From an uncultured Oscillospiraceae bacterium (GTDB taxonomy: Bacteria > Bacillota > Clostridia > Oscillospirales > Acutalibacteraceae), in assembly GCA_900545625.1 (NCBI GenBank), contig UQZS01000071.1, positions 1 through 7,324 on the forward strand: 7,324 nucleotides of DNA, written 5' to 3'. Shown here one piece after another: positions 1 through 6,799 of this stretch. Position 1 is the first letter of the stretch; each line of letters opens with the position of its first letter. The notes below the pieces were generated by a model that saw only the letters and a list, made by a program, of their open reading frames with translations, ran no database searches and was not told the DNA's origin. The position numbers were made by a program, and so were the translations under genes.

Positions 1-258
1 GGTGCGTCGCGCGGCGCTTCCATCGGGCATGTCTGCCCGGAGGCTGCCTGCGGCGGCGAGATCGGGCTTATCCGGGAGGGCGACATCATTGAGATCGATA
101 TCCCCAACGCCTCCGTCAACGTCCGTGTCTCTGACGAGGAACTGGAAAAACGCCGTGCGGCGTATGTGCCCCACCCGCCGAAGGTCAAAAGCGGCTGGCT
201 TGCGCGCTATGCGCAGATGGTCTCCTCCGCCAAGGACGGCGCTGTGATGAAGATCTGA
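1..258 (+). CDS. ilvD: Dihydroxy-acid dehydratase, C-terminal end (5' part outside the window)
   Basis: The first frame reads through from the window edge to a TGA at 256-258 and gives 85 residues of the IlvD C-terminus. IlvD removes water from 2,3-dihydroxy acids to give the 2-keto acid precursors of valine, isoleucine and leucine; it is a cytoplasmic Fe-S enzyme. Family landmarks visible here are GASIGHV near the start, then [28 protein letters not shown] and [10 protein letters not shown] near the end. Most relatives read HVSPEAA where this one reads HVCPEAAC, so two extra cysteines sit in this otherwise conserved stretch. The Fe-S ligands and most of the active site lie upstream, outside the window. 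A terminator follows 17 bases after the stop, so this is the last gene of its transcript. The identification is firm; completeness cannot be judged. Confidence 0.95.
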   Translation, partial: GASRGASIGHVCPEAACGGEIGLIREGDIIEIDIPNASVNVRVSDEELEKRRAAYVPHPPKVKSGWLARYAQMVSSAKDGAVMKI

Positions 259-275
259 TCATAAATTTTCAGACC

Positions 276-310
276 AAGATCCCGTACCCTGCGGTGCGGG
301 ATCTTTTGTT
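276..310 (+). terminator. Rho-independent terminator after ilvD
   Basis: The left arm 276-288 (AAGATCCCGTACC) pairs with 293-305 (GGTGCGGGATCTT) over 13 base pairs with a single T-G wobble. The loop is CTGC. The 3' arm runs directly into TTTTGTT. It begins 17 bases after the ilvD stop and separates ilvD from the DUF1538 operon. Confidence 0.92.
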
Positions 311-344
311 CACATAATGTTTACTTTTTTTCGGGCTTTTTCAC

Positions 345-359
345 TTTGCGCGGCGCAAA
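345..359. repeat. 15-bp perfect palindrome upstream of the DUF1538 operon
   Basis: TTTGCGC (345-351) and GCGCAAA (353-359) form a perfect inverted repeat around a single central G. It lies between the ilvD terminator and the DUF1538 gene and overlaps the best -35 candidate (346-351). Its size and position suit a repressor or activator site, but no protein can be assigned to it. As RNA it could only form a hairpin with a tiny loop. Confidence 0.5.
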
Positions 360-373
360 AATTATGGTAAACT
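346..373 (+). promoter_or_regulatory. Weak candidate promoter for the DUF1538/PII-like operon
   Basis: TTGCGC (346-351; 3 of 6 matches to the -35 consensus) is followed after 16 bases by TAAACT (368-373; 4 of 6 matches to the -10 consensus). TGG directly precedes the -10 box, as in an extended -10. It would leave an untranslated leader of roughly 60 bases before the ATG at 442. An alternative -10-like TATAAG lies at 406-411 but has no -35 partner. The operon needs its own promoter because a strong terminator precedes it; which box is used is uncertain. Confidence 0.35.
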
Positions 374-441
374 ATATGTGTACCATTCACACCCTACGGC
401 TTGCATATAAGCGCCGCAGATTTGGAAAGGCAGGTCGATGC

Positions 442-1971
442 ATGCGGGTTTACCAAACCAAATTGAAAGAAAAACTCAGAGAAGCGCTCTCGGCGGTGCT
501 GCCGATCGTATGCATTGTGCTGCTGTTAAGCTTTACGATCGCACCTGTGCCGACGGGTATTTTGATTTTGTTTCTGTTCGGCGCAGTGCTGCTGATCGCT
601 GGCATGATGTTTTTTACACTCGGTGCGGAGCTTTCCATGACGCCCGTCGGTGAAAAGGTCGGGGCGCGTATGGCAAAGACCAACCGGCTTTGGTTGACGG
701 CTGCGCTCGCATTCGTGCTGGGCTTTATCATCACGATCTCCGAGCCGGACTTGCAGGTGCTTGCCGAGCAGGTGCCCGCCGTGCCAAATCTCATTCTCAT
801 TTTGGCGGTCGCGGTCGGCGTCGGGCTGTTTCTGGTTGTCGCCGTGCTGCGCATGCTGTTTTCCAAATCGCTCAACAAACTGCTGATCGTATTTTATGTG
901 GTGGTATTTGCAATCGCCTTTTTCGTGCCGGAGGATTTTCTGGCGGTCGCATTTGACTCGGGCGGCGTAACTACGGGGCCGATGACCGTCCCGTTCATCA
1001 TGGCGCTCGGCGTCGGCTTTGCCGCCGTGCGAAGCGACAAACACGCCGAAAACGACAGTTTCGGCCTTGTGGCGCTGTGCTCCATAGGACCCATTCTTGC
1101 CGTGCTGCTGCTCGGCGTACTCTACAACCCCGGCGACACATCTTATACGGCAAGCGAGATCCCGCAGATCGCAGATTCCGCAGAGCTGTTTTACACGTTT
1201 TTGTCGGGCTTCCCGAAATACATTTGGGAGATCGCAGTCTCGCTGCTGCCGATCGTGCTGTTTTTTGCCGCCTTTCAAATCTTTGCGCTCAGGCTCAAAA
1301 AACGTGATCTTTTGAAAATCGTCGTCGGGCTTACTTACACCTATGTAGGGCTTGTGCTGTTTTTGACGGGCGTGAACGTCGGCTTCATGCCGGCGGGCAA
1401 TTACCTCGGACAGACGCTCGCAGGTCTTGAATGGAACTGGATCATCATCCCCATCGGCGTGGTCATGGGCTATTTCATCGTCCGAGCCGAACCCGCCGTC
1501 TATGTTTTGCGCGAGCAGGTCGAAGAGATCACTTCCGGCGCAGTATCCGGCAAGGCGCTCGGCACGAGCCTTTCCATCGGCGTTGCCGTTTCGGTGGGGC
1601 TTGCCATGATCCGCGTGCTCACGGGTGTTTCGGTGCTGTGGCTGGTGATTCCCGGCTACGCGATCGCGCTGCTTCTTTCCTTCTTTACGCCGAAGATTTT
1701 TACCGCGATCGCCTTTGACTCGGGCGGCGTTGCATCGGGGCCGATGACGGCGACCTTCCTTTTACCGTTCGCCATCGGCGCGTGCACGGCGACAGGCGGC
1801 AATGTGGTGCGCGACGCATTCGGCGTGGTCGCTATGGTCGCCATGACGCCGCTGATCACCATCCAAATCTTCGGGGTTTTGTATAAACGGAAGGCGCGCC
1901 GCGCAGAGCTTGCGGAAACGTCGCTGCCCGTAGGCGAACCTTTTGCCGATCTTGAGATCATCGAACTGTAA
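442..1971 (+). CDS. Membrane protein with two DUF1538 units, putative cation/proton antiporter
   Basis: A 509-residue polytopic membrane protein with about 13-14 hydrophobic segments. It is an internal tandem duplication with a period of about 250 residues. The clearest match is AFDSGGVTTGPMTVPF (170-185) against AFDSGGVASGPMTATF (424-439). Other paired blocks are DSFGLVAL..LGVLY (205-228) with DAFGVVAM..FGVLY (458-481), and SEP..VLAEQV (100-111) with AEP..VLREQV (349-360). The FDSGGV..GPMT motif is typical of DUF1538. From memory, a DUF1538 pair (UmpAB of Halomonas zincidurans) was reported as a two-component Na+(Li+,K+)/H+ antiporter; here both units are in one chain. Transport of a monovalent cation is therefore an inference. 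The start at 442 is chosen over TTG 346 and ATG 364 because those lack a ribosome site, whereas AAAGGCAGG lies 7-15 bases before 442 and the protein then starts with a short charged stretch before the first membrane segment. The ATG at 438 is out of frame. The PII-like gene follows after 23 bases. Confidence 0.85.
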   Translation: MRVYQTKLKEKLREALSAVLPIVCIVLLLSFTIAPVPTGILILFLFGAVLLIAGMMFFTLGAELSMTPVGEKVGARMAKTNRLWLTAALAFVLGFIITISEPDLQVLAEQVPAVPNLILILAVAVGVGLFLVVAVLRMLFSKSLNKLLIVFYVVVFAIAFFVPEDFLAVAFDSGGVTTGPMTVPFIMALGVGFAAVRSDKHAENDSFGLVALCSIGPILAVLLLGVLYNPGDTSYTASEIPQIADSAELFYTFLSGFPKYIWEIAVSLLPIVLFFAAFQIFALRLKKRDLLKIVVGLTYTYVGLVLFLTGVNVGFMPAGNYLGQTLAGLEWNWIIIPIGVVMGYFIVRAEPAVYVLREQVEEITSGAVSGKALGTSLSIGVAVSVGLAMIRVLTGVSVLWLVIPGYAIALLLSFFTPKIFTAIAFDSGGVASGPMTATFLLPFAIGACTATGGNVVRDAFGVVAMVAMTPLITIQIFGVLYKRKARRAELAETSLPVGEPFADLEIIEL

Positions 1972-1994
1972 TACGGACGGAGAGGAGCGCGCAA

Positions 1995-2681
1995 ATGTAC
2001 GGGATCAATTTGCTGGTACTGGTCGCCGCACGGGAACTGAAGGACCGATTCGCGGAAGTTCTGGAGTCGGAAAACGTGCATGTGACCCTGTCCGTGCCGG
2101 GCAAAGGCACCGCAACCAGCGAAACGCTGGATTTTCTGGGGCTGGAGTCCTCAGAGCGGCTGGTGTTCTTTTCAATCGTTACGGAAGAAAGCTGGACGAA
2201 GCTCAAAAAAATTTTGTACCGGGATATGTACATCGGTGTCCCCGGTGTGGGCGTGGCATTTTTAATGCCGTTAAGCAGCATCGGCGGCAGACGGACGCTG
2301 CAATACCTGACAGACGGGCAGGAAGTCACACTCAAGGAGGAAAGCGCCTTGCAGAACACAAATTATGAATTGCTGATCATTATCGCCAACAGCGGCAGCA
2401 TTGACAGCATTATGGATGCCGCGCGCAGTGCGAAAGCCACAGGCGGTACGGTGCTGCACGCCAAGGGCACCGGCGCCGAGCAGGCGAAAAGATTTTTGGG
2501 GATCTCGCTTGCCGAGGAAAAGGAAATGGTATTCGTTGTGGTGCGCACCGCCCGCAAAAAGGACGTGATGCGCGCCGTTATGGAACAGGCAGGCGCGCCA
2601 AATCCCGCGGGCGCGATCGTGTTTTCCGTCCCCGTGACGGACACCGCAGGCTTCCGCCTGCCGGAAGAATACGAAGCGTAA
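1995..2681 (+). CDS. Tandem PII-like protein, probable regulator of the DUF1538 transporter
   Basis: A 228-residue soluble protein made of two PII-like (GlnB-fold) units, about residues 3-98 and 123-218. The halves align: PGKGTATSETLDFLGLESSERLVFFSIV (35-62) resembles AKGTGAEQAKRFLGISLAEEKEMVFVVV (156-183), and each is followed by a helix and a final strand (GVGVAFLMPL at 84-93, AGAIVFSVPV at 205-214). PII proteins are trimeric sensors of ATP/ADP and 2-oxoglutarate that bind transporters and enzymes. Both halves have a shortened T-loop without the modifiable tyrosine, and neither has the GDGK of the nucleotide-binding B-loop, so the ligand is unknown. The start is fixed by AGGAG 7 bases before the ATG. 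It lies 23 bases after the DUF1538 gene in the same operon, and PII-like genes recur beside DUF1538 genes, so it probably gates that transporter. The fold assignment is good; the function is inferred. Confidence 0.8.
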   Translation: MYGINLLVLVAARELKDRFAEVLESENVHVTLSVPGKGTATSETLDFLGLESSERLVFFSIVTEESWTKLKKILYRDMYIGVPGVGVAFLMPLSSIGGRRTLQYLTDGQEVTLKEESALQNTNYELLIIIANSGSIDSIMDAARSAKATGGTVLHAKGTGAEQAKRFLGISLAEEKEMVFVVVRTARKKDVMRAVMEQAGAPNPAGAIVFSVPVTDTAGFRLPEEYEA

Positions 2682-2694
2682 CATAGGCAATGTC

Positions 2695-2737
2695 AACGCC
2701 CCCGTTCCCGATTTGGGAACGGGGGCGTTTTAGTTTT
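2695..2737 (+). terminator. Strong terminator between two converging operons
   Basis: The arms 2695-2709 and 2715-2729 pair perfectly over 15 bases (AACGCCCCCGTTCCC with its complement) around the loop GATTT. They are followed on the plus strand by TTAGTTTTT. It ends the DUF1538/PII-like operon 13 bases after its last stop. The ABC operon arrives from the other side and stops at 2738, so the same hairpin probably also ends that transcript, although only a short TT follows it on the minus strand. Confidence 0.92.
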
Positions 2738-4585
2738 TCAGCTCAATTCAAACATACCGTGGTAAAGGCGGTAATACATCCCCTTTTGCCGCAGCAGCTC
2801 GTCGTGCGTACCGCGTTCGACGATCTTGCCTTTTTCGAGCACCATAATGGCGTTGGCATTGCGCACGGTCGAAAGTCGGTGCGCGATCACAAACACAGTG
2901 CGGCCCTGCATAAGCGAATCCATCCCCTTTTCGATCAGACGTTCGGTACGTGTGTCGATGGAGGAGGTCGCCTCGTCCAGGATGAGCACGGGCGGGTCGG
3001 ACACGGCCGCGCGCGCGATCGCCAAAAGCTGCCGCTGCCCCTGGGAGAGATTCGCACCGTCGGCGGTGACCATGGTCTCGTAGCCGTTCGGCAGACGGCG
3101 GATGAACGAATCCGCATTGGCGATTCTTGCCGCCTTTTCGATCTCTTCTTGTGTTGCATCAGGCTTACCGAAGCGGATATTGTCCGCGATCGTACCCGTA
3201 AACAGGTGCGTGTCCTGCAAAACGATGCCAAGCGATCGCCGCAGGGCGTCCTTGCGGATGTCGCGCACATCGATCCCGTCATACAGCACACGCCCGCCCT
3301 GTACATCATAAAAGCGGTTGATCAGATTTGTGATGGTCGTTTTGCCCGCGCCTGTCGAGCCGACGAACGCGATCTTCTGCCCGGGCTTTGCATACAGACT
3401 AACGTCGCGCAGCACCGGATGCTTTTCAGAGTACCCAAAAGTCACGTTTTCAAACCGCACGTCGCCGCAAAGCCGCGCAAGCCTGCCGTCCGGCGCGCGC
3501 CAAGCCCAGGTGCCCGTAGATGCGTCGGCTTCATGCAAGTCGCCGTCCGCCGTCTCCTGCGCGTGGACAAGCGTGATCTCACCGTCGTCGACCTCTGCGG
3601 GCAGGCGCATCACTTCAAAAATGCGCTCCGCGCCTGCAAGCGCCGCCAAAAGGAAATTCGACTGCTGGGTGAATTGATTGATCGGCGCCGCTGCCTGCCG
3701 CACAAACACAAGATAGCTTGCAAGGCTGCCCACGTCTGTCATCCCCCGCATTGCCATAATGCCGCCGAGGACCGCAACAAGCGCATAATTGACATAGGAG
3801 ATGCTCACCACGGCGGGCACCATTGTGGCGGCATAGCTTTGCGCGCCCGTACCAGCCTTGCGCAGCGCCTCGTTTTTTTCGCGGAAGGCCTTCAGATTCT
3901 CCGCCTCATGGTTGAAAACTTTGACGACCTTTTGCCCCGTGACTGTCTCCTCAATATAGCCGTCGAGCAGCCCAAGACTTTTCTGCTGACGGTTATAATA
4001 CTTTTTGCTGTGCCGTCCGCTGTACCGAATGTACAGGAACATGACGATGTAGCACAGCGTGACGATCAGGGACAGCCGCCAGTTGAGCACATACAAAATC
4101 ACAAGCGTACCCGCCATCTGGATAAAGCTCTGGATCGCCATGGCAAAGCTGTTGTTGAGCGCGTCGGAAACGGTGTCTACGTCGTTGGTAAAATAACTCA
4201 TTACATCGCCGTGCGGTGTGGAGTCAAAAAATTTCAGCGGCAGCTTCTGCACGTGCGAAAACAGGTCGCGCCGAATGTCAAACAGCACCTTCTGCGCCAT
4301 GCGCACCATCAGCTGCGTATAGCCGTAGGCGCTAAAAATACTTATTCCGAAAATCCCCGCCGCGATCAAGACACCGACCGCCAGCGTATGCAGGTCGCCG
4401 TTTATAAGATTATTGACGATCGGGCGGATCATATATGTGCCGAGCAAGCCTGTGACGCCGCTGACGGTCACAAGGACGGCAACAAGCAGCAGCAAAACGC
4501 CGTGCCGCCCCATGTAGGCAAACAGCTCGTGCAGCGTAAATCCAAGATGCTTCGGTTTTTTTGCACTAAGCGTTCTCGCTGCCAT
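2738..4585 (-). CDS. ABC exporter subunit with canonical ATP site (second half of heterodimer)
   Basis: A 615-residue half-transporter: an N-terminal membrane domain of six segments (about 27-310), then an ATPase domain (about 375-612). It has every catalytic element: Walker A GSTGAGKT (409-416), Q-loop Q457, Walker B LILDE with catalytic E538, and switch H569. Its signature is LSQGQ (513-517) instead of LSGGQ. That is the pattern of the second chain of heterodimeric exporters such as BmrCD, LmrCD and TM287/288, where this altered signature faces the degenerate site of the partner. A linker of about 40 residues (roughly 335-372, with TWAWRAPDG) joins the domains and is usual for this subfamily. 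The ATG at 4585 is chosen because GGGGAGGTGA lies 5 bases upstream; an earlier in-frame ATG at 4666 would overlap the partner by 101 bases and lacks such a site. The substrate is probably a drug-like or toxic small molecule, but the sequence does not specify it. Confidence 0.93.
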   Translation of the reverse strand: MAARTLSAKKPKHLGFTLHELFAYMGRHGVLLLLVAVLVTVSGVTGLLGTYMIRPIVNNLINGDLHTLAVGVLIAAGIFGISIFSAYGYTQLMVRMAQKVLFDIRRDLFSHVQKLPLKFFDSTPHGDVMSYFTNDVDTVSDALNNSFAMAIQSFIQMAGTLVILYVLNWRLSLIVTLCYIVMFLYIRYSGRHSKKYYNRQQKSLGLLDGYIEETVTGQKVVKVFNHEAENLKAFREKNEALRKAGTGAQSYAATMVPAVVSISYVNYALVAVLGGIMAMRGMTDVGSLASYLVFVRQAAAPINQFTQQSNFLLAALAGAERIFEVMRLPAEVDDGEITLVHAQETADGDLHEADASTGTWAWRAPDGRLARLCGDVRFENVTFGYSEKHPVLRDVSLYAKPGQKIAFVGSTGAGKTTITNLINRFYDVQGGRVLYDGIDVRDIRKDALRRSLGIVLQDTHLFTGTIADNIRFGKPDATQEEIEKAARIANADSFIRRLPNGYETMVTADGANLSQGQRQLLAIARAAVSDPPVLILDEATSSIDTRTERLIEKGMDSLMQGRTVFVIAHRLSTVRNANAIMVLEKGKIVERGTHDELLRQKGMYYRLYHGMFELS

Positions 4586-6314
4586 CGTCGTCACCTCCCC
4601 GCATCTGTGTTGCGTAAATCTCCTGATAGATCGGATCGCTTTGCAAAAGCGCGTCATGCGTACCAACGGCGTGTACCCTGCCGTCGTCCAGCACCACGAT
4701 GCTGTCGCTGTGCATCACAGAGGTGATGCGCTGGGCAATGATGATCTTGGTCATGTCGCGAAGTTCTGCGAGTGTCGTGCGGATGCCTGCTTCGGTGGCC
4801 GTGTCCACGGCGCTGGTCGCATCGTCGAAGATCAGCACCTTCGGTTGTTTCAGCAGCGTGCGCGCGATGCACAGCCGCTGCTTCTGCCCGCCGGAAAAAT
4901 TCACACCGCCCTGCCCGACATCGGTGTCCAAGCCTTTCGGCATGCGCTCGAGGAATTCCGCCGCCCCTGCTGCACGGCATGCCGCCCAAAGCGTATCATC
5001 CGACGCCTGCGCATTGCCCCACAGCAGGTTTTCACGTACTGTACCCGAAAACAGCACGTTTTTTTGCAGCACGATGCCCACCGCGTCGCGAAGCGTTTGC
5101 AGGTCGTATTCCCGCACGTCCCGCCCGCCGACTTTGACCGCACCTTCCGTCACATCGTAAAGGCGCGGGATAAGCTGCACAAGGGTGGTCTTGGCAGAGC
5201 CCGTGCCGCCCAAAACACCGACCGTCTGCCCCGCACAGATATGCAGCGTAACATCAGAAAGGGCGTATTCCTTTGCGTCGGCGTGATATTTGAACGAAAC
5301 ATGCTCGAAATCCACGCTGCCGCTTTCCACCGTGGTGCACGCTTGCGCCGGAGATGTAAGCACTACAGGTTCTTCGAGCACTTCGCCTATGCGGTGCGCG
5401 CTCGCCAAAGAGCGCGTCAGCAGCAAAAACGCGTTAGAGATCATCATAATGGAGTTCATGACCTGCATCACATAGCTTAAAAAGCCGGTCAGCTCACCGA
5501 CCTGCAAGCTGTTTTCCAGGATCATATTGCCGCCGAACCACATAATGAGCACGATCGTCACATACATCACACACTGCAGCGTCGGCATATTGAGTACGGC
5601 GAGCCGGAAGGTTTTTTCACCCGTTTCGGTCAACGCCTGATTGACCGCACGGAACTTTTCCTCTTCATACGCCCCGCGTACATAGGCTTTCACCGCGCGG
5701 ATGGCAGTAAGGTTTTCTTCAACCACATGGTTGAGCTTATCCACTACTTTTTGCAGCACGCCGTACATCGGTGCGACCTTGTGTACGATCACAAACAGGA
5801 TAAAGGCGAGCAGCGGCGCACACACAAGGAACACAAGCGCGAGCCGCGCATTCATATAGAACGAAAGCCCAAGTCCCATAATGAGCATGATCGGGCTGCG
5901 CGCGAGCGGGCGCAGTCCGCCGTTGACGGCATTCTGCAAAACGGTCACATCCGTCGTCATGCGTGTGACGAGCGAGGCGGTGTCAAAGCGATCCAGATTC
6001 GCAAAGGCGAATTGCTGCACCTTTTCATATTCCGCCTCACGGATACGCGCGCCCCAGCCGTAAGCGGCACGGGCGGCAAAGCGCGCATACAATAGCCCCG
6101 TGATGAGCGAAAGCAGCGCACAGATCCCCATTTGAAGCCCTTTGTGCAGAATATAAGGGACATCGCGATTGGCAACGCCCACGTCAATGAGATCCGCCAT
6201 AAGGATCGGGATGACCAATTCAAAGGCGGTCTCAATCAAAACGAACAGCCCGCCTAAGTACAGGTCTTTTTTATACGGCCCAAAGCAGCCGAACAAGCGT
6301 TTCATTTCCCGCAT
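4566..6314 (-). CDS. ABC exporter subunit with degenerate ATP site (first half of heterodimer)
   Basis: A 582-residue half-transporter with six membrane segments (about 18-298) and an ATPase domain (about 333-570). The nucleotide motifs are altered in the way known for the non-catalytic site of heterodimeric exporters. Walker A reads GGTGSAKT (369-376) with A374 for the usual glycine. Walker B reads VLIFDD with D498 for the catalytic glutamate. The switch histidine is Q528 (IIIAQR). The signature FSGGQ (473-477) is intact and should complete the partner's working site. It therefore pairs with the next gene, whose start it overlaps by 20 bases. The start at 6314 is preferred because GGAGG lies 7 bases upstream; it overlaps the repressor stop by 13 bases. 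A second in-frame ATG at 6305 would give a 4-base ATGA overlap but is too far from that site. The C-terminal tail is acidic (GGDDDGSENA). Confidence 0.93.
   Translation of the reverse strand: MREMKRLFGCFGPYKKDLYLGGLFVLIETAFELVIPILMADLIDVGVANRDVPYILHKGLQMGICALLSLITGLLYARFAARAAYGWGARIREAEYEKVQQFAFANLDRFDTASLVTRMTTDVTVLQNAVNGGLRPLARSPIMLIMGLGLSFYMNARLALVFLVCAPLLAFILFVIVHKVAPMYGVLQKVVDKLNHVVEENLTAIRAVKAYVRGAYEEEKFRAVNQALTETGEKTFRLAVLNMPTLQCVMYVTIVLIMWFGGNMILENSLQVGELTGFLSYVMQVMNSIMMISNAFLLLTRSLASAHRIGEVLEEPVVLTSPAQACTTVESGSVDFEHVSFKYHADAKEYALSDVTLHICAGQTVGVLGGTGSAKTTLVQLIPRLYDVTEGAVKVGGRDVREYDLQTLRDAVGIVLQKNVLFSGTVRENLLWGNAQASDDTLWAACRAAGAAEFLERMPKGLDTDVGQGGVNFSGGQKQRLCIARTLLKQPKVLIFDDATSAVDTATEAGIRTTLAELRDMTKIIIAQRITSVMHSDSIVVLDDGRVHAVGTHDALLQSDPIYQEIYATQMRGGDDDGSENA
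4591..4600 (-). promoter_or_regulatory. Strong ribosome binding site deciding the start of the second ABC subunit
   Basis: Read on the minus strand this is GGGGAGGTGA, a near-complete match to the anti-Shine-Dalgarno target, 5 bases before the ATG at 4585. It lies inside the last codons of the upstream ABC gene, so translation of the two subunits is likely coupled and balanced. Confidence 0.85.
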
Positions 6315-6748
6315 GCCGTTTCCTCCCGCTGTGCATCCTGCAAATTGCGGTATGCGCGCACTAAAAAGTCCGCAAACTGCGCTTTTTCTTTCTCGGTAAA
6401 GCCGCGCAGCATGACCGCATCTTCCCTTTGACAGTGTGCACGCCAGCCGCGGAAAGCTTCCTCCCCCGCTTCGGTCAGCGAAAGGCACGCGCTGCGCCGA
6501 TTTCGATCATCCGCGCGGCGGACGATAAATCCGCTTTTCTCCATGGTATCGAGCATCCGCGACACAGCGGCAGGGTCGATCTCAAAATAATCGGCAAGCT
6601 CTTTCGGGCGGCAGTTCGGGTGCGCCGCAATATATGACAACAGCTTCGGCTGCCCCGAACCGAGCCCGAGCGCGCGCAGGCAAGGGTGCAGGTAGCTTCG
6701 CTGCATATGGAACGCACGATACAAAAGCAGATGAAAGGTCGTCTCCAT
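6302..6748 (-). CDS. MarR-family transcriptional repressor of the ABC efflux operon
   Basis: A 148-residue protein, the usual MarR length. The winged-helix DNA-binding part runs about 31-98: RPKELADYFEID (47-58) and AAVSRMLDTMEKSGFIVR (60-77) form the helix-turn-helix, the charged wing is RRADDRNRR (77-85), and LTEAGEEAF (91-99) is the typical block after the wing. Flanking N- and C-terminal helices (1-30, 100-140) should form the dimer interface. MarR proteins bind short palindromes as dimers and let go when a small molecule binds. It is the first gene of the efflux operon, and the palindromes in its own promoter make autorepression likely. The ATG at 6748 is chosen because GGAGAG lies 9 bases upstream; extending the frame to a TTG at 6799 would translate the operators and run past the likely transcription start. 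The ligand is unknown. Confidence 0.92.
   Translation of the reverse strand: METTFHLLLYRAFHMQRSYLHPCLRALGLGSGQPKLLSYIAAHPNCRPKELADYFEIDPAAVSRMLDTMEKSGFIVRRADDRNRRSACLSLTEAGEEAFRGWRAHCQREDAVMLRGFTEKEKAQFADFLVRAYRNLQDAQREETACGK
6321..6327 (-). promoter_or_regulatory. Ribosome binding site of the first ABC subunit
   Basis: On the minus strand GGGAGGA ends 6 bases before the ATG at 6314 and lies within the last codons of the repressor gene. It favours 6314 over the alternative ATG at 6305, for which the spacing would be about 16 bases. Confidence 0.75.
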
Positions 6749-6772
6749 AATGGCATACTCTCCACACAAAAA

Positions 6773-6799
6773 TTGACATGTCAACAATTGACATGTCAA
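6773..6799. promoter_or_regulatory. Two tandem operator palindromes, probable MarR binding sites
   Basis: The perfect 12-bp palindrome TTGACATGTCAA occurs at 6773-6784 and again at 6788-6799, separated by three bases (15 bp centre to centre). The upstream copy touches the last base of the -10 box and covers the expected transcription start near 6792; the second lies in the early leader. A repressor bound here would block RNA polymerase. The adjacent MarR gene is the obvious candidate to bind. Confidence 0.85.

Noticed and set aside
346..441. Upstream extension of the DUF1538 protein to TTG 346 or ATG 364
   Set aside because: Neither start has a ribosome site. The extension would translate the palindrome and promoter region and adds a sequence unlike the family's N-terminus.
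374..441. A possible riboswitch or attenuator in the DUF1538 leader
   Set aside because: The leader is only about 60 bases, I find no stable hairpin with a T-run, and nothing in it matches a known riboswitch core.
526..1278. A 250-codon minus-strand frame opposite the DUF1538 gene
   Set aside because: Composition is low in hydrophobic residues and dominated by His, Gln, Arg and Asp, as expected from the complement of a membrane protein gene. There is no promoter or ribosome site.
1660..3239. Four copies of the octamer GCGATCGC (1660, 1705, 3015, 3232), the sequence known as HIP1 in cyanobacteria
   Set aside because: All four lie in coding sequence and two encode Ala-Ile-Ala or similar. GATCG-containing words are common throughout these genes. 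A genome-wide count against a codon-pair model would be needed before calling it enrichment, and nothing else looks cyanobacterial.
2690..4726. A long open frame (678 codons) on the plus strand opposite the second ABC gene
   Set aside because: Its translation is rich in Arg, His and Cys, with no recognisable domain. It starts inside the terminator hairpin and has no ribosome site. It is the antisense shadow of a well-supported ABC gene with biased codon use.
4641..5480. A 279-codon plus-strand frame opposite the first ABC gene
   Set aside because: It is the antisense of conserved ATPase motifs, with no ribosome site and no domain that can be recognised.
6749..6799. Upstream extension of the MarR protein to a TTG at 6799
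   Set aside because: The added residues would be encoded by the operator palindromes and lie before or at the expected transcription start. The ATG at 6748 has a suitable ribosome site and gives the family's usual length.
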